A DNA stretch of 64,000 nucleotides from Madurella fahalii (GCA_029876055.1 CM056880.1:868001-932000); one strand, 5' to 3'. Numbered from the stretch's first letter, positions 32,824 to 44,328 are shown. Translations and numbers: made by a program. The notes: generated from the sequence alone by a model not told the origin.

Positions 32824-35800
32824 GATTGATGGCTGGACGTTTGGACATTTGTTGATCTAAGAGAGCCCGGCTGATGAACGCAATTATTCGGGTTGGAACA
32901 ACAGCCACCAAGACTAAATATGATTTATTCATATATCGAGAGGTGGGCGTGTTCATTGTGCAAACGAGTCTGCTAGCCTTTACGAATGTAATACTCCAAC
33001 GCTTCACTGGTCCATAAATCGCTGGCCCTTCCTGTGCATAGCCTGCGCCACTCGAACCACGCGGCGGATCAACCATGAGATGACACCCTCCATTCGGTTT
33101 TCTGATATGTGTCCTTTTTCCATTGGCCGTTTTCCGTGCCGGGGTTGAGCTGAGCAATATTTCGCACATTTTATCCTACCACACCTGCTTTGTATGCTGA
33201 ACCCATACATAATGGGGAAAGCGAAGCGGGAGCATAGCCAATAGGGTGCAAACACGCAGACGTAGTCTCGGCCGTGGCTCGTGATTGGCATTTGCGTAAA
33301 GAGAGCTGGCGGCAGCAAGACCCGGCATCATCACGACGTTCCGAGTCGCGACTCTCCAAGTGCCAACCCTCGGCGCTGCCGCCTGATTGGTTACGAGGCT
33401 CACACTTAGGGCAGCTCTTTGAGGATGCAGATTGAGCCAACCCCGTTTTTGGCGGCTAGGCCAGCCCTTCCTTCATCTGCATGTGTGATCTACAGGTACA
33501 TTATCTCACGATCTGGTCTAAGGATGACTCGTTACATTCGTCCAGCGCATCGGCAAGAAGGGCAAGTAGTCGGCGTTGTATCTCCGAGAGGAGAAGTCGT
33601 TCAATTCCGACCCCCGCCACTCCCACTCCCCTGGTCGATGCTTTCGTGTTTCTCGTGGAAGAGAGAGATAAAGCGCTGGTCTGAGACATTGTCGGCACTT
33701 TTCTTCGGGATCAGTTGAGCTTTTCGACCCTCCGTAACCTCAGCTACAAGATCTGGCCTGCGACTGAAACGGGCGAATTCCCTCGAGGATGAAGGCATTA
33801 GGAGGCATGGAGAGGTTGATGAGGCTCGGCTGCGGTGCAGTCCAGTGCGGATTCGGATCAGGCTCTCTGTTCCCCTCTTTTCCAATCATCCAATAAGAGA
33901 GGATCAGTGTTGTGGAGGCAGAGTAGTTGGTGCCTTAGGAACAAAGACACGTTGGAGGATATAGACTGTAGTCCTATGCGACGATTGTTGGACTCTAGTC
34001 TGGCGCTTCCCACCAATGTCGGTTAAAAGATGGACTGTTGCATTGATGTTAGTAGCATCGATGTTAGTACTATCTTCCTAGTTGACAATGCGAAAAAACG
34101 AACATTTTCTTCTCGACAATGAGGTCATCCCGTTCCTTGTGGTTTGCTTTGTTCGGGGGGTTCTCAGATGCGAATCCCGAGGTTTCGCGAATGGACATGT
34201 CCGCAAAACCTTGTCGAGCTGTGGTCGGCGGCTCACGAGTTGCTGGGTGGCGTCCTCCAGCCTCGATATCGTCTGAATATTGACGCTCTCCACGGTTTGT
34301 CTTAGTGGGACCCTTGCAACCATGCAAAGAGCACCAGCCCGAGCCGCTCGTCTCAATGGGTCCTTTGCAGTAATCGCATGATACCAGATTGCCAATACGG
34401 CTCTATTCGTGTCGCTTCCTGGAAGTAGAAATACACTGAAGAAGACAAAGACCGTCTCCCACATCCCTTGGCCAGGTGATACTATAACAGTTAACGTACA
34501 TTATAAGCGAGTTAAACACTTCCACCTACGATACAATACTTATCCCTAACTTCAACAACCTAACCTTGAGAACCAACTATAATTACATCAGAAATAGATG
34601 AATTAGACGATTCTGTAGCCTCTTAGCAAGTGCGCGCATTATAGCCAGGCTTGCCGCATACTGTTCTTCTGCCAGGCGAAGTATGACAGACTTCCGCAGA
34701 TCCTCAGCGGTCGCCTCGATGACGACTTGCACGGCCCTCATCTCGGCCATGACTGTCGCGATGTCACAGTCGCGTTTCCACGTCTCAGGGGCATCGCCTT
34801 GTGTGGCGCTAGACACGTAGAGGTGCACCCCGTGGGTATATATCTACAGCAACTGAGACGAGATTTAGGTCAGCAGTGCTCTCATCTAGTACATAATCTG
34901 ACGTGATTCTTTGACCAACTAGACTTCGCCAGTGGGTCTAACTGCCCTACTAGGATTATTTATGCTAACTTGTCACTTTATACCTCCTGTCTCTGTATGA
35001 ACACATGTAGCTTGTTGACGCGTGCCGCCTACGGTCGAAAGAGCTTTCATTGCTACAGGCGCCTACCGGAAGACCGCTATAAGGTGTGTTGGTGGATCGA
35101 CATCATACTGCATCAGCGGGCGCCTAGCCTATAAGGGTAGGAGGGGTAAAGCATAGCAGCGAAACACAGAGACGTGATTGCGTTCTGGGAGACTGGTCGC
35201 CTTTATTCGGCGTAGCCTCCTAAAAGAGAACGATCAAGCTATCGGGGAAGTTAAAAGAGGAGTACCCTGTTTCAGCAGCGCCAGCAGCCCAATACCATCC
35301 ACAGAACTCCCGTTCTACCCAACGCTATAGAATCGTACGATAACCTCGATTCACAAATTCAGTAGCTAGAGAAGGCAGGAATTCTGGACCTAGCTATCTT
35401 CCATGCTATAGTTCCCCAGACATTCTATTTGCAGCATACTGCTCCCTATAGCCCTCCTCCTAGCCTCTATGTGCTCGAGTTCTCTTCACAAATCCAGGGT
35501 TATATACTGCATTTGTATAGGGACCTGCTAAGCACAGGAGCTTTTAAGGGCTTCCTCCACTCTTTCCTACTACAGTCTTACAGTACTGGATACTCTATTA
35601 ACATTATTCTCCCTAATAACAGTATGGAGGCCTAGAGGTATATGCAATTGGTTCTATAACAATGTCTCCAACTCTACTAATGATGATAGTTTATTTAATT
35701 TTATTTAATATGGTTAAGTATCTAGAATATTGAGTTGGGGCAAACAGTCCCCAGAGAGCAGGGTCCCTCTCGTCAGAGGGACACAGTTGCTAGGATGGTG

Positions 35801-36030
35801 GCCCGGGGGCTGGAACTTGCCGTGGGCCCATTTTTCTTTCGCACTATAAGTAGGGCCGCCCTGGCCGTTGCTCCTTAGACAGAGAAATCAATTCAGCACT
35901 CTTTTCCACACATGTTGCAGGCTCAATTGACGAGCCTTCTTTGCGTGCAAAGTGATCCCCCTCTGACCAGAGAGAGCTCTATCCGTACATGTTGTTTTGA
36001 CCTTGTTTAGGTTGCAGGGACCCAATTTGT
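32824..36030. other. Long AT-rich tract, no intact gene
   Basis: About 3.2 kb. Frames are short. From 34400 on the sequence is rich in TAG/TAA and CTATAG-type words, typical of RIP-decayed repeats. A possible relic of a NACHT Walker-B motif (ADALDEC) is read on the minus strand near 33540-33560, too short to call. Nothing else is supported. Confidence 0.4.
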
Positions 36031-36039
36031 GGTGGTGTC

Positions 36040-36130
36040 GCCTTGTCTATCTTATCTGTCTGGCATCTGGCTGTCTTTGCCCTCCCCCTTGTTTTGGTGG
36101 GTATGTGGGTGTAGATGTGTGTTTCTGCAT
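36040..36130 (+). repeat. Dispersed repeat, copy 1
   Basis: The stretch around 36066-36125 (CTCCCCCTTGTTTTGGTGGG, then TATGTGGGTGTAGATG and GTTTC) matches 55213-55280 in order and spacing, apart from transitions and a small gap. It may be part of a decayed LTR: a CACTATAAGTAGGG promoter-like word lies upstream near 35840. No open frame is associated. Confidence 0.45.
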
Positions 36131-36447
36131 CATTTCAATGCTAAAGATAATGGCTTGCTTTTACTTCCTAATCTACTGTACACAGGATTTAAATCTTCTC
36201 CAAGTGGCAAATAAGGCTAAGAGCTAAAATATTCACCACAAGAATTTTTTAGTTATAGCAAACTAGTTCTATAATCTAAGTAAATACATCTTTAATGTAT
36301 TTAACTACGTATATTATTAGTATACTAGGTATGCTCTATAAATATACTATCGAACTGAGACATTAGCGCTGAATTATTTTATAACTTCCCAACTGTTAAG
36401 GAAATTATAGAGGTCGATATAAGCCAATATATTTATTCGAACTATTA

Positions 36448-36660
36448 GCAAGAGCTTGGAGTACTGTAAATACTCAACCTTAACAAATCTATTAATGCAG
36501 TTTATAGAAGCACAGCTGGACTACTTCGGCAAGCACATGTTCGAAAAGAAGAAAGACTCTCCGAAGCCACCTAAGATAGGGCCACACCAATTTAAGTTGG
36601 AGCCGGCAAAGGTACCTTGGACAAGTAAGGTCATGTTTCTGAGGGATAATAAAAAATTAT
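36448..36660 (+). pseudogene. 6-phosphogluconate dehydrogenase C-terminal fragment
   Basis: The plus frame reads SLEYCKYSTLTN, then FIEAQLDYFGKHMFEKK and HQFKLEPAK, which fits the extreme C-terminus of fungal 6-phosphogluconate dehydrogenases (LEYYKYS..ELDYFGKHMF type). Only about 65 residues remain. No catalytic or Rossmann part is found within several kb, and the surroundings are AT-rich relic DNA. It is a displaced or captured gene piece, not a working gene. The family call rests on recalled consensus and should be tested by search. Confidence 0.5.
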
Positions 36661-37438
36661 AAAACATGAGCATTACTCTAAGGTACCTTTAGCTATCTCG
36701 TCTGCCTCTGCCAAGGATACTAAATCCCGTTACTCACAGCAGATATACCCTTAGTAACACCAGCGCGTGAAACATTACCAAAGCTGTTACTTAAGGTAAG
36801 CGCAGAAAGCCGCTGTACAGCTTATCATACTGGATCGACTGTTGCCCCCGGGGAGGGTAAAAGACTAGACTCGCTTCCTCGCGCTTGTTAGACTGCGTTG
36901 TCCTTCCAGAGTTTGCCTTGGTGTACGTCATTACGATTTCTGGAGGTGTAGTTGGTAGCTGCTCCTAGAAGTGGTGTGTGGGTAAGTGAGCAGACTAAGG
37001 TAGGGAGCCGGCCCGTAGGACGATCTATCTCCATCAGCCACCGGTATAGCACAGTAGAGCCCGCCGTAAAATGGAAATGACGCTTAGCCCATCAAATATT
37101 CATGAAGTGGATACTACGGTTTCCTCGATTGAGGTTATGCTTAAGACGAATATATTAACCTTTACCATCGTAGCCTCTCACCCTTGTCTCCATCTCCGCC
37201 CCAGAAGTGGGAAAAGTCCCCCGCACTTTAACATTATTACACTTAACCGGCAACGCTAAGGCAGGCCAGAATAATTTTCGACATTCAAGGGCCACTGATC
37301 ATGTTGTCAGACTGCTACAGCACCTGCTTGAATACATAAAAGGGAAGCGAGCGTCCCCTTTCCCACTCTTTTGATCCAACACGCAATCTCGGTTCTCTCT
37401 TTACTTGCTCTCAATCCCTCGCCCACCAATTCAGCACT
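36661..37438. other. Intergenic; possible promoter of the Cys-rich frame
   Basis: No gene seen. CATAAAAG at 37335-37342 is a plausible TATA box about 100 bp before the Cys-rich frame starting at 37439. Confidence 0.4.
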
Positions 37439-37732
37439 ACGGTCTCCTTCACCGTCATTGTATCAACTGCTTTCCTCATTTCAGCGCTCACGCTCGCCAC
37501 CTCACTTGCTCAACGCGGCGATGATGACGATCGCCGCTTCAGGTACACCTGCCAAATGCCGTTGACGCCGTACAACAACCCAGTCAGTTGCATTGGGAAG
37601 TGTAGGCCTAGATGGGCCCGAGGCGAGGGTCGCCCTTGCGGCGACCAGGGCGACCTCCCGTGTCCGGGATGGTTCACATGCATGATCCCTCTTATCTTGT
37701 GTCCGCTTGGAGAGGAGGAACGGTGCCGATGA
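37439..37732 (+). pseudogene. 8-cysteine small secreted protein, start codon apparently lost (ACG)
   Basis: An open frame of 97 codons has ACG at the point where the initiator is expected. It is followed at once by a classic signal peptide (VSFTVIVSTAFLISALTLA, cleavage after TSLAQ) and an acidic DDDD spacer. A mature part of about 70 residues with eight cysteines comes next (TCQM, SCIGKC, RPCGDQ, LPCPGWFTC, LCPL, RCR). The stop is TGA at 37730-37732. Upstream in-frame codons contain no ATG back to the TATA-like site. Signal peptide, size and even cysteine number are those of fungal secreted effector- or defence-like proteins. Either the ATG mutated (ATG to ACG), or an upstream exon supplies it, or ACG is used. 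No family is recognised. Confidence 0.5.
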
Positions 37733-37740
37733 CGCTGCGT

Positions 37741-37775
37741 GAGGGTTGATTGATTTATGAGGGTTGATTGATTTA
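37741..37775 (+). repeat. Two tandem copies of an 18-bp unit
   Basis: GAGGGTTGATTGATTTA occurs twice in a row, just 3' of the Cys-rich frame. Confidence 0.8.
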
Positions 37776-38379
37776 CGAGGGCGGATAACGATGCCTCCGC
37801 CCCAACAACAACGGCGAAGAAGCTCCCAAGATCGACGGATAGAACACAATTGCTTCAGCACTATGTTCCATTTTGACAGCAAGAAACTCTGCAGGAGGCA
37901 CTCGTTACCGCTCTCCGGGATAGAGAGGACGCAGATCGTAATCATCACCATAGGGATGGTCGACCGAGCCATTTCCCCCTCCCCCCTTCCCCCTTGTTCA
38001 TAAAAATTACTATTCGTACCATGGACTAACGTAATACCACTTTGACAGAACGTCGGAGCCATTCGGGCCCCGGACGGGAGCCCGGGGACCGGCGGTCAGC
38101 TTTGACCCAGCCACAGGCCCGAGCCTTTAACGCCCGAAAAGCCCCACCCAACCCCAGGATTAAGAACCTCTGTCCCAAAGTTAGGGAAGCATGTGCTAAA
38201 GAAAGATCCAGTTTACCTAGAACCCGCGGAAGAAAACATATTACGACTATGACTGCTACGAGGGACGCCCACGGTCTTATTTGGACGCATTTTATCTCTC
38301 TCGACCCTAGATGACTTTCTTACAACGTTTTCATGCTTAGAATATCAGCTGACTCTGAAGTAACAAATGCAGCTGGCTC

Positions 38380-38715
38380 TTGATATTGCCGCGTCCGTTC
38401 TACAGTTTTAGAAGACGCAGTGGTTCAGTGAGGTTTGGAGCAGCAAAGCCAATCGATTTCTCGATTCCAACATCGGCGCCGGCACAAGAAATGCTAGCAA
38501 CACGCCGGTCTGTCCATCTGTTTATTGAGCAGCACCTCCAAATCCCCGACCAACCGGTGGAGCAACAATGCTTTTCTTCGCCGAGACCCCTGACCGCTTT
38601 GCTCGAGCTCGCTATTATCTTGCTCGAGATTCGGTATCATGAACCTCTACATCAGTGGGCCGCTGCCAAGGGATTGAGGTGGGCACTGAGAACAGGGGGA
38701 GGACCACGCAACTAA
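38380..38715 (+). pseudogene. Possible DUF7580-type fragment
   Basis: A 111-codon frame contains RPLTALLELAIILLEIRYHEPL, which recalls the LLxLxxxLLEIWH core of the fungal DUF7580 domain found in HeLo-like/STAND-associated proteins. The frame then hits a stop, and neighbouring frames carry further helical pieces to about 39160. It is a weak match seen by eye in decayed DNA; the rest of 37776-39500 holds nothing firm. Confidence 0.3.
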
Positions 38716-39500
38716 CTGGCTGCAAAAAACTTCTGACAAGTTGGAGCCAGGATACTTGTCGGCTGTAGAACAATGTTGGCAATCTATGCGGCCGGGGTGC
38801 GTTCGTGGGATAGGGGGAATTTAGGAACAAGTATTGCGAGAATATCATCAAGCCACCGATGAAAACCTGTATGGCTTGGGCTGAGGAAGGCTGTTGAGAC
38901 GGTGGTAGTCACTCATCATGTATGTTGTTGAGCGTGGAAGGAGCTATACTACTACGATTACCCGAGCGACAAAGCTGCCCGTGGACAATACGCAGCATTT
39001 CGACTTGAAATGATAATGAGAGAAAGTGTCCTCCAACTTGCAATTACCGAGCGATGTCGTCTATTTCTCACCATGCCAATATACCACGAAGTTCATTCGC
39101 GGCACTCTACAACAGACCGTCAATCGATTTCTTGCGAGTTTCAAGAACTGTAACCGAAAGGATGTCGCTTGGGATGCATCGAACGATTCCGGGAAAAAGA
39201 CTGCATTCTATTTACCCACCGGCGTAACCTGGTTGGCACCAACCTAGAAATTGCCAATCAACTTCTCCCGGCACAGCGGAGCCAAGTACAAATATTAGAG
39301 TTATATTCTAAATCTAGTTCTACTTAAATGTGCTATGATATCGGTTCTGCCTGTTGTCTGGTGTCGCTCCATCGCTCACCGTGTTTTCAGGCTCGAGCGT
39401 TGTTCCGGTCAAGGCCCCATCGCCCACATTTCTCGCACAACAATAACCACGACCACCCCAGCACCGCCGCTACAACCGAGAACAAAGAATAAAAGAAAAT

Positions 39501-40106
39501 ATGCATCCCTTCTTCCTCTTCTTCCCCTTCATTGCCTTCTCCCTCCCCTCTCCCTCCCCCTCGGACTCCGACCCCGTGCCCTGGGCAGCAGAGCTCAACA
39601 CGCCATGCGGCGGCGGCCTCCCCGACTGTCCGACGCTGACCTGCATCCCGCTCTCACCCAACTGCACCGTGTGGAACAGGCGCTACGGCGACCCCTGTCC
39701 GGGCACCTGCCAGTACATCGACATCACGCACCAGCACATCTACACCGTGTGCGGCGGATGGGGCTTCTACGACGACTGCGACGAGCGGTTTGAGTCGTGC
39801 ATCGCCGATCCGCGACACGATGACCCCTGCGGCCCGTCGTGCGACGGGATGGGCATCTGTCATCCGAACATGGAGATTTGCGGCTTTGCCGACTGGGTCG
39901 GCGATGGGGTGGGGTATGTCTGTCCGGAGGGGAAGGCCTGCTTTATGGGGACGTATAGGACGACGAATGGGAGCGTTGGGGGGGCGTGTTTTCCGTTGAG
40001 GTACGGGTCGGATTACTATGAGAAGACGAAGAAGGAGGAGGTGATCAGGGAGGATCAGAATGGGGATCAGAGGGAGGATGGTTTGGAGGGGAATGCCGGG
40101 GAGTAA
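39501..40106 (+). CDS. Cysteine-rich secreted protein (16 Cys), effector-like
   Basis: Single exon, 201 residues, ATG at 39501 in an A-rich context. The first 19 residues are a signal peptide (MHPFFLFFPFIAFSLPSPS). The mature chain has 16 cysteines between residues about 36 and 160, in repeating forms such as DPCGPSCDGMGIC and GDPCPGTC, so up to eight disulphides are possible. The last 35 residues are acidic and disordered (EDQNGDQREDG). No domain is recognised. Secretion and cysteine density suit an extracellular structural or host-interaction protein, an inference only. Coding composition is strongly GC3-rich, unlike the surrounding relic DNA. A run of 17 G begins 5 nt after the stop codon. 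Confidence 0.75.
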   Translation: MHPFFLFFPFIAFSLPSPSPSDSDPVPWAAELNTPCGGGLPDCPTLTCIPLSPNCTVWNRRYGDPCPGTCQYIDITHQHIYTVCGGWGFYDDCDERFESCIADPRHDDPCGPSCDGMGICHPNMEICGFADWVGDGVGYVCPEGKACFMGTYRTTNGSVGGACFPLRYGSDYYEKTKKEEVIREDQNGDQREDGLEGNAGE

Positions 40107-40110
40107 AAGA

Positions 40111-40127
40111 GGGGGGGGGGGGGGGGG
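40111..40127 (+). repeat. G17 homopolymer
   Basis: Seventeen G in a row in the 3' flank of the 16-Cys protein gene. Confidence 0.9.
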
Positions 40128-40759
40128 TTAGTGGTGGCTACGGTGGGTGTTGGGTTAGATGGCGGATGGAAAGAGACGTGGACTGAGTATGGTTGGTATC
40201 ATTCATCGACTCGTATGTGCATCTAATCATGTATGTACCGGTCCGGAGGTCCAGTTTACGTTCTGCACTATCCAAAAGTTTGGGATCAAGCAGCGCCTGT
40301 ACCTAATTCTCGAAGATTTGTACTCGAAATACAGTTGTAGCTCGGTGGAGATGAGTAACGGCCGAGAGAGAACGCTCCCTGTAAATTTCATACCAGCTTA
40401 TATAGGACCTGGTGATAATTACTGTCTCCAATATGAATATTCGAATGATGCCGTCCCTTTACATCCCCATCTAGCTGGAAACTCTCATTCAAATAATATG
40501 AATCAACATCGACGTCATATATGCTGACAGTAACCCTAAAGAAACAGGGGGAAAGGAATTGAATAAATAAATTAAAACTCCGGCTGCCTTGCAGGAGTAA
40601 CACTCCTCCAAACCCAGGCCTGGGATTATATCGAACAAGCTGCCGGTGCAACTATGCCTTCATATCCTGCCCGGGATGATGATAATACATCTGGCCTTGT
40701 TCCTGCGGCGGAGGCGCGTACATTGGCGCTGACTGCTGGTAATCTCACTGTTGCTGAGG

Positions 40760-41540
40760 TTACGGCACGGGCGAGTGATACGCCGCCGGCTGCCCAAGCA
40801 TTCCCGGCTGCACATACACCACCTGCTGCGGCCGCCGGTTCCTGATGCTCGTCTCGACGCACGCAATCACAAACGTCACAAAGTGCAGGATCCTGCCGTC
40901 CCCGTCAGCGCATCAGCATCAACATCAGCGCCCATCAACACACGACGACACCCCCAATCAGCAAAAAGAGACGGAAATCAAACATACGTCAGCGCAGCCC
41001 CCAGCCCAACAAGCGCTTGCCCCCGCGCCTGGACGCCCTCCAACATAGCTACCAAATCATCATCGTACGTGTACGAGAGGTCGTCATAGTAAGCCATGTC
41101 GGCCACAAGAGACGTGGCGATGCCCCACAGGAAGAGGATGGCCGTACCCGGGGCAAGAGCGAGCCACAGCAGCAGGTCGACCGCCACGCATGCGCCCGGG
41201 TGGATGCCCCTGTGCCCGCGGCGGGCGAAGATGCAGACGATTTCCGCGAAGGACCAGATGGCGGAGACTGCGGACTGTTTTGCGGGGGATATGTGGTTAG
41301 GGGGCAAAGTGGAAACGCGGAGATCAGGAAGGGGGGGGGCAGGGTTCGACTGACCTGTGGGGTGATGACGATGAGGGTTGCGATGCCCCAGATTCCGGTC
41401 GAGATGAGGGAGCCCACGAGGCCGATGTTTGCGACGGCCACGGCGAACTGGAGGGTTCGCAGGACGAGCTTGGTCACGTACATCCCGCGCGAGGAAATGT
41501 GAGGGGGAGGGGCCTTTGTGGGTTCCATCATTGTGGTCAT
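40760..41540 (-). CDS. Four-helix membrane protein, MARVEL-like
   Basis: Three exons on the minus strand, 41540-41355, 41274-40988 and 40892-40760, give 201 residues. Four hydrophobic helices follow in order: LRTLQFAVAVANIGLVGSLI, then TLIVITPQ joined to SAVSAIWSFAEIVCIF, then VAVDLLLWLALAPGTAILFL, and LHFVTFVIACVE. Length and topology fit fungal MARVEL-domain proteins of the plasma membrane or Golgi. After the TAA stop (40762-40760) the same frame continues in the Pro/Gln-rich style of such tails (PQQQ, a TGA, then DYQQSAPMYAPPPQEQGQ) to a TAG at 40654-40652. The tail therefore looks cut by two C-to-T stops. The membrane part is intact and probably functional. Confidence 0.72.
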
Positions 41541-42482
41541 TTTTGTTGGGCGAGGGGAGCCGAGCAAGTTGTGGAGACTAATTTGGGTTTGAGGCAGGTG
41601 TTGAGGGGGTGAAGAAATAGAAACGAGCGGACGCCTCCGGCTCCAGTCAACTGGGTCAGATCGCGGGGGAGAGGGGAAGGAACGGGGGTTCCTCTGCGAC
41701 GATGGGACACACCTTATCAATAGGGCCTCAGCAAGGCTTATTCCAAGGACGGGATTCCAACCCTCCATCTCTGGCTCTGCGGTAGTGTGGCTGAACCAAG
41801 TTCGGGACTTCAGGCGAAGACAGCGGTCCAAAGGGCGGCTCGCGAAATTAGATATCGCAGCCACAACTCAGCCTTAATTATCCCCGACATAAATTACACG
41901 ACCTCCTGGAAATTCTTCAAGGAGCTGTCTGCTTTTTCTGGGACTTTTAACCGCCGGCTCCACGCAAGGCGACGGAGATAGCACCAGATTTTCAATAGTT
42001 CAGCCACTTCTCCTTCCCCCGCGCTTGGAGCATTCAGCCGCAGCTGCGGCCAAGCCACCAGTATACACTGAATCATGGTGTAAGGATACCGACAGGGTTG
42101 GGAAGCTATTTGCTCTCTGCTTACTGGCTTGGCAGGTTTCAGGTTTCTTGGCCGCGTTTTCTCCACGGCAAACGTTTCGTTGTCTCGAGATACTTAGACT
42201 CAAGGATACAACCGGCGTAGCCAGAGACTTGTGGTTATTGTTAGTAGTCCGGAATAGAAAACTTCTTCGAGAAAAGCTAAGAAGTAAAGGGTTGTGGATG
42301 GGAGACAACTCGGATATCCAATGTACGCCAGAGCTCGATGTATACCCCTTGGCCTGGTCTCTAAACACAGACTGATTCTTCTGAGTTTGTCAAGGGGGGG
42401 AGGGGTTGCTGTGGTGGCTAGTGGGTGTGGCTGGTGGAGGTTGTTGTGGCCCGAGCAATGCAGAGTGTAGGGTCTCTGGCAC
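41541..42482. other. Intergenic, no gene recognised
   Basis: About 940 bp upstream of the MARVEL-like gene. Overlapping frames of about 100 codons on both strands have no recognisable content. Confidence 0.45.
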
Positions 42483-43156
42483 ATGCCCTCAGAAATAGTC
42501 CGTTGGCCGTCGCGAACATTTTCGTCTCTCATGTTATTTGCTCTATACACCCAAAAAAATGTCATCATTCCCAGGGTGCTAGACACGTTGCGTTCGACAA
42601 AACGTCAAGGCCACAAGGGATTGGGTGTAGCGATACTCGTGGTGTTGATAAGGCAAGGAGGCTTATCAACGCTCATGGAGTACGGCGTGCACCCCAACCC
42701 CGTCAACGAGAAGGGCATGTACATGGAGCCAGCCGCAACACTGATCGCTTTTACCTTTGACGAGATTAGGGAGTTAGACGCAATTTCCGCCATTGACGCG
42801 TTTATCCACGTTGTTGTCACAATGCTTTCGCCGGCTTCCTTGGACGAGGCCTGCCCTATGCTCGAAGGTGGGTGGGAAAAGGATGGGACAAACAACGCCC
42901 CGTCACCGGACCTTGCATTCTGTTTCCATCCCCGCAGTTTCGAAGCGTTCATTACTCTCATGTCGCTCCTGCCTGTGGGCTTTTCTGCACAACAAGGCCC
43001 GCTCCGTGTCTGCTAACCGGAGGTGGTGGACTGGGCTATCAACGACATCCTCATCTCGGAGCTGGTACAAGTGTTTGCCAAGCATGCTCACGGTGCTGAA
43101 ATTGGGTTCAATCTGCAGCTCACGATGCAAGTTCTGGATTTTTGGTACCAAATCTG
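42483..43156 (+). pseudogene. Unidentified frame interrupted by one TAA
   Basis: A plus-strand frame of 177 codons (MYMEPAATLIAFTFDEIREL, then EGGWEKDGTNNAPSPDLAF and FEAFITLMSLLPVGF) meets a TAA at about 43012-43014. It then continues in the same frame with PEVVDWAINDILISELVQVF and LQLTMQVLDFWYQI to a TGA. Composition on both sides is protein-like, so the TAA may be a mutated CAA. No family is recognised and start and splicing are unknown. Frames on the opposite strand here are also long, so the strand itself is not certain. Confidence 0.35.
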
Positions 43157-44328
43157 AGGGAAGCGGCACGCGATGCACGACGCCGCCGACGCAGATCCCA
43201 CAACCACCACGACGAATCGCAAACCCTATCATGAATGATGAGGGTGCACAGGACAACGTATGCTTACCGGTTCCGTGGCAAACCTCGCAGCACATCCCTA
43301 GTTCATCATTGGAATGGCAAATCGCACCGCAGCCCATACCTCAGCCCAGCCAATACCATCTCATGGCACCTCCCAACACACAAGCCGGCTTGTACCCGGG
43401 ATTCAGCGCGCATGAAGATTCACTTGGCCATGTAGGCTCTATATACGGTAATGAGCATGCTCATTACCCTGCCCTGCTCGGCCCGCCTGCTGTCATACTG
43501 CACCTTAGACACCAGGCAGAACCGCCTATGGAATCTGCGGATTATACTTCCAAAAATGTGCTGCACAGTTATGTGCAGTCTCGGGGTCATGATAATTGGG
43601 ACGGCCCGGGAGGATTTCAACCTCCCACAGGCCATGGGGACAGCTGTTTCAAGCCAGAGGGCAGCGGGGCGATGGCAGCGGCTTTCGGCATCAAGTTGGA
43701 CGTGGGCAGCTGCTTCAGTATCCGGCATCTCAGTTATCAGCTAGCGTCGGGGCGGACGTTCGTTTCGAGGCCAAAGGGGCCGTGGCGGGGACCGACGATT
43801 CGACGAACGAAGACGGCTCGGACACGATAGAATAGATGACGCCCCCCACGCAGGGTCAACCCAACGTCGCTGCCTAAACTGGCATTTTCGTCGCAAGGGA
43901 TTTCTGGTCCTTTGTATACACCAGATGCTTCTGTGGTTCTTTGGCCACCGTCGGCCATTGCATGCACTGGAAGTATTAGCCGGTCGAGGAATCCATCTGC
44001 CTGCCGCGAAGTCCAGTGCCAGCAGTCTTTGGATACCCTGGGTCAATTGCAAGCGATTTCAGAAGCATTAGAGGCTTCTTATGTGTATACCTTGAGACGT
44101 GGATGTGCATGGACGACGGAAGTCTCCAAGACGAGCGCTGACGTCATGGCCGCCATCACGCCTCAATGTGTCGAGCATGCCAACTTTTTCAATCGAAATT
44201 CAACACCACACTTCAGATCTCCAATAACGGTATTAAGCCGCATTGCCTATCGTAAACGTCCTTTACAAGCCAAAGCGGCAAAGAAGAAAAACAGAAATCC
44301 CCCGCCCCCTCAGTCACCGGCTCAAACC
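43157..44328. other. Overlapping frames, probable decayed gene; 22-bp palindrome
   Basis: Two plus frames over 43230-43835 look protein-like (Pro/Gln-rich LEWQIAPQPIPQPSQYHLM; and an acidic end AGTDDSTNEDGSDTIE) but are in different frames. This suggests a frameshifted gene without known domain. A perfect 22-bp palindrome lies at 43447-43468 (half-site GGTAATGAGCA). The last 400 bp are the leader of the next gene. Confidence 0.35.

Noticed and set aside
33501..33698. Minus-strand ADALDECNESSLDQ resembling a NACHT Walker-B motif
   Set aside because: Too short, no P-loop upstream and a stop soon after; kept only as a hint in the allorecognition finding.
34583..34828. Helical 81-codon minus-strand frame
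   Set aside because: Lies in relic AT-rich DNA with no family match and no neighbouring exon.
35720..36030. Complete LTR of a Copia-type element
   Set aside because: A promoter-like CACTATAAG word is present, but no matching second LTR, primer-binding site or pol gene was found.
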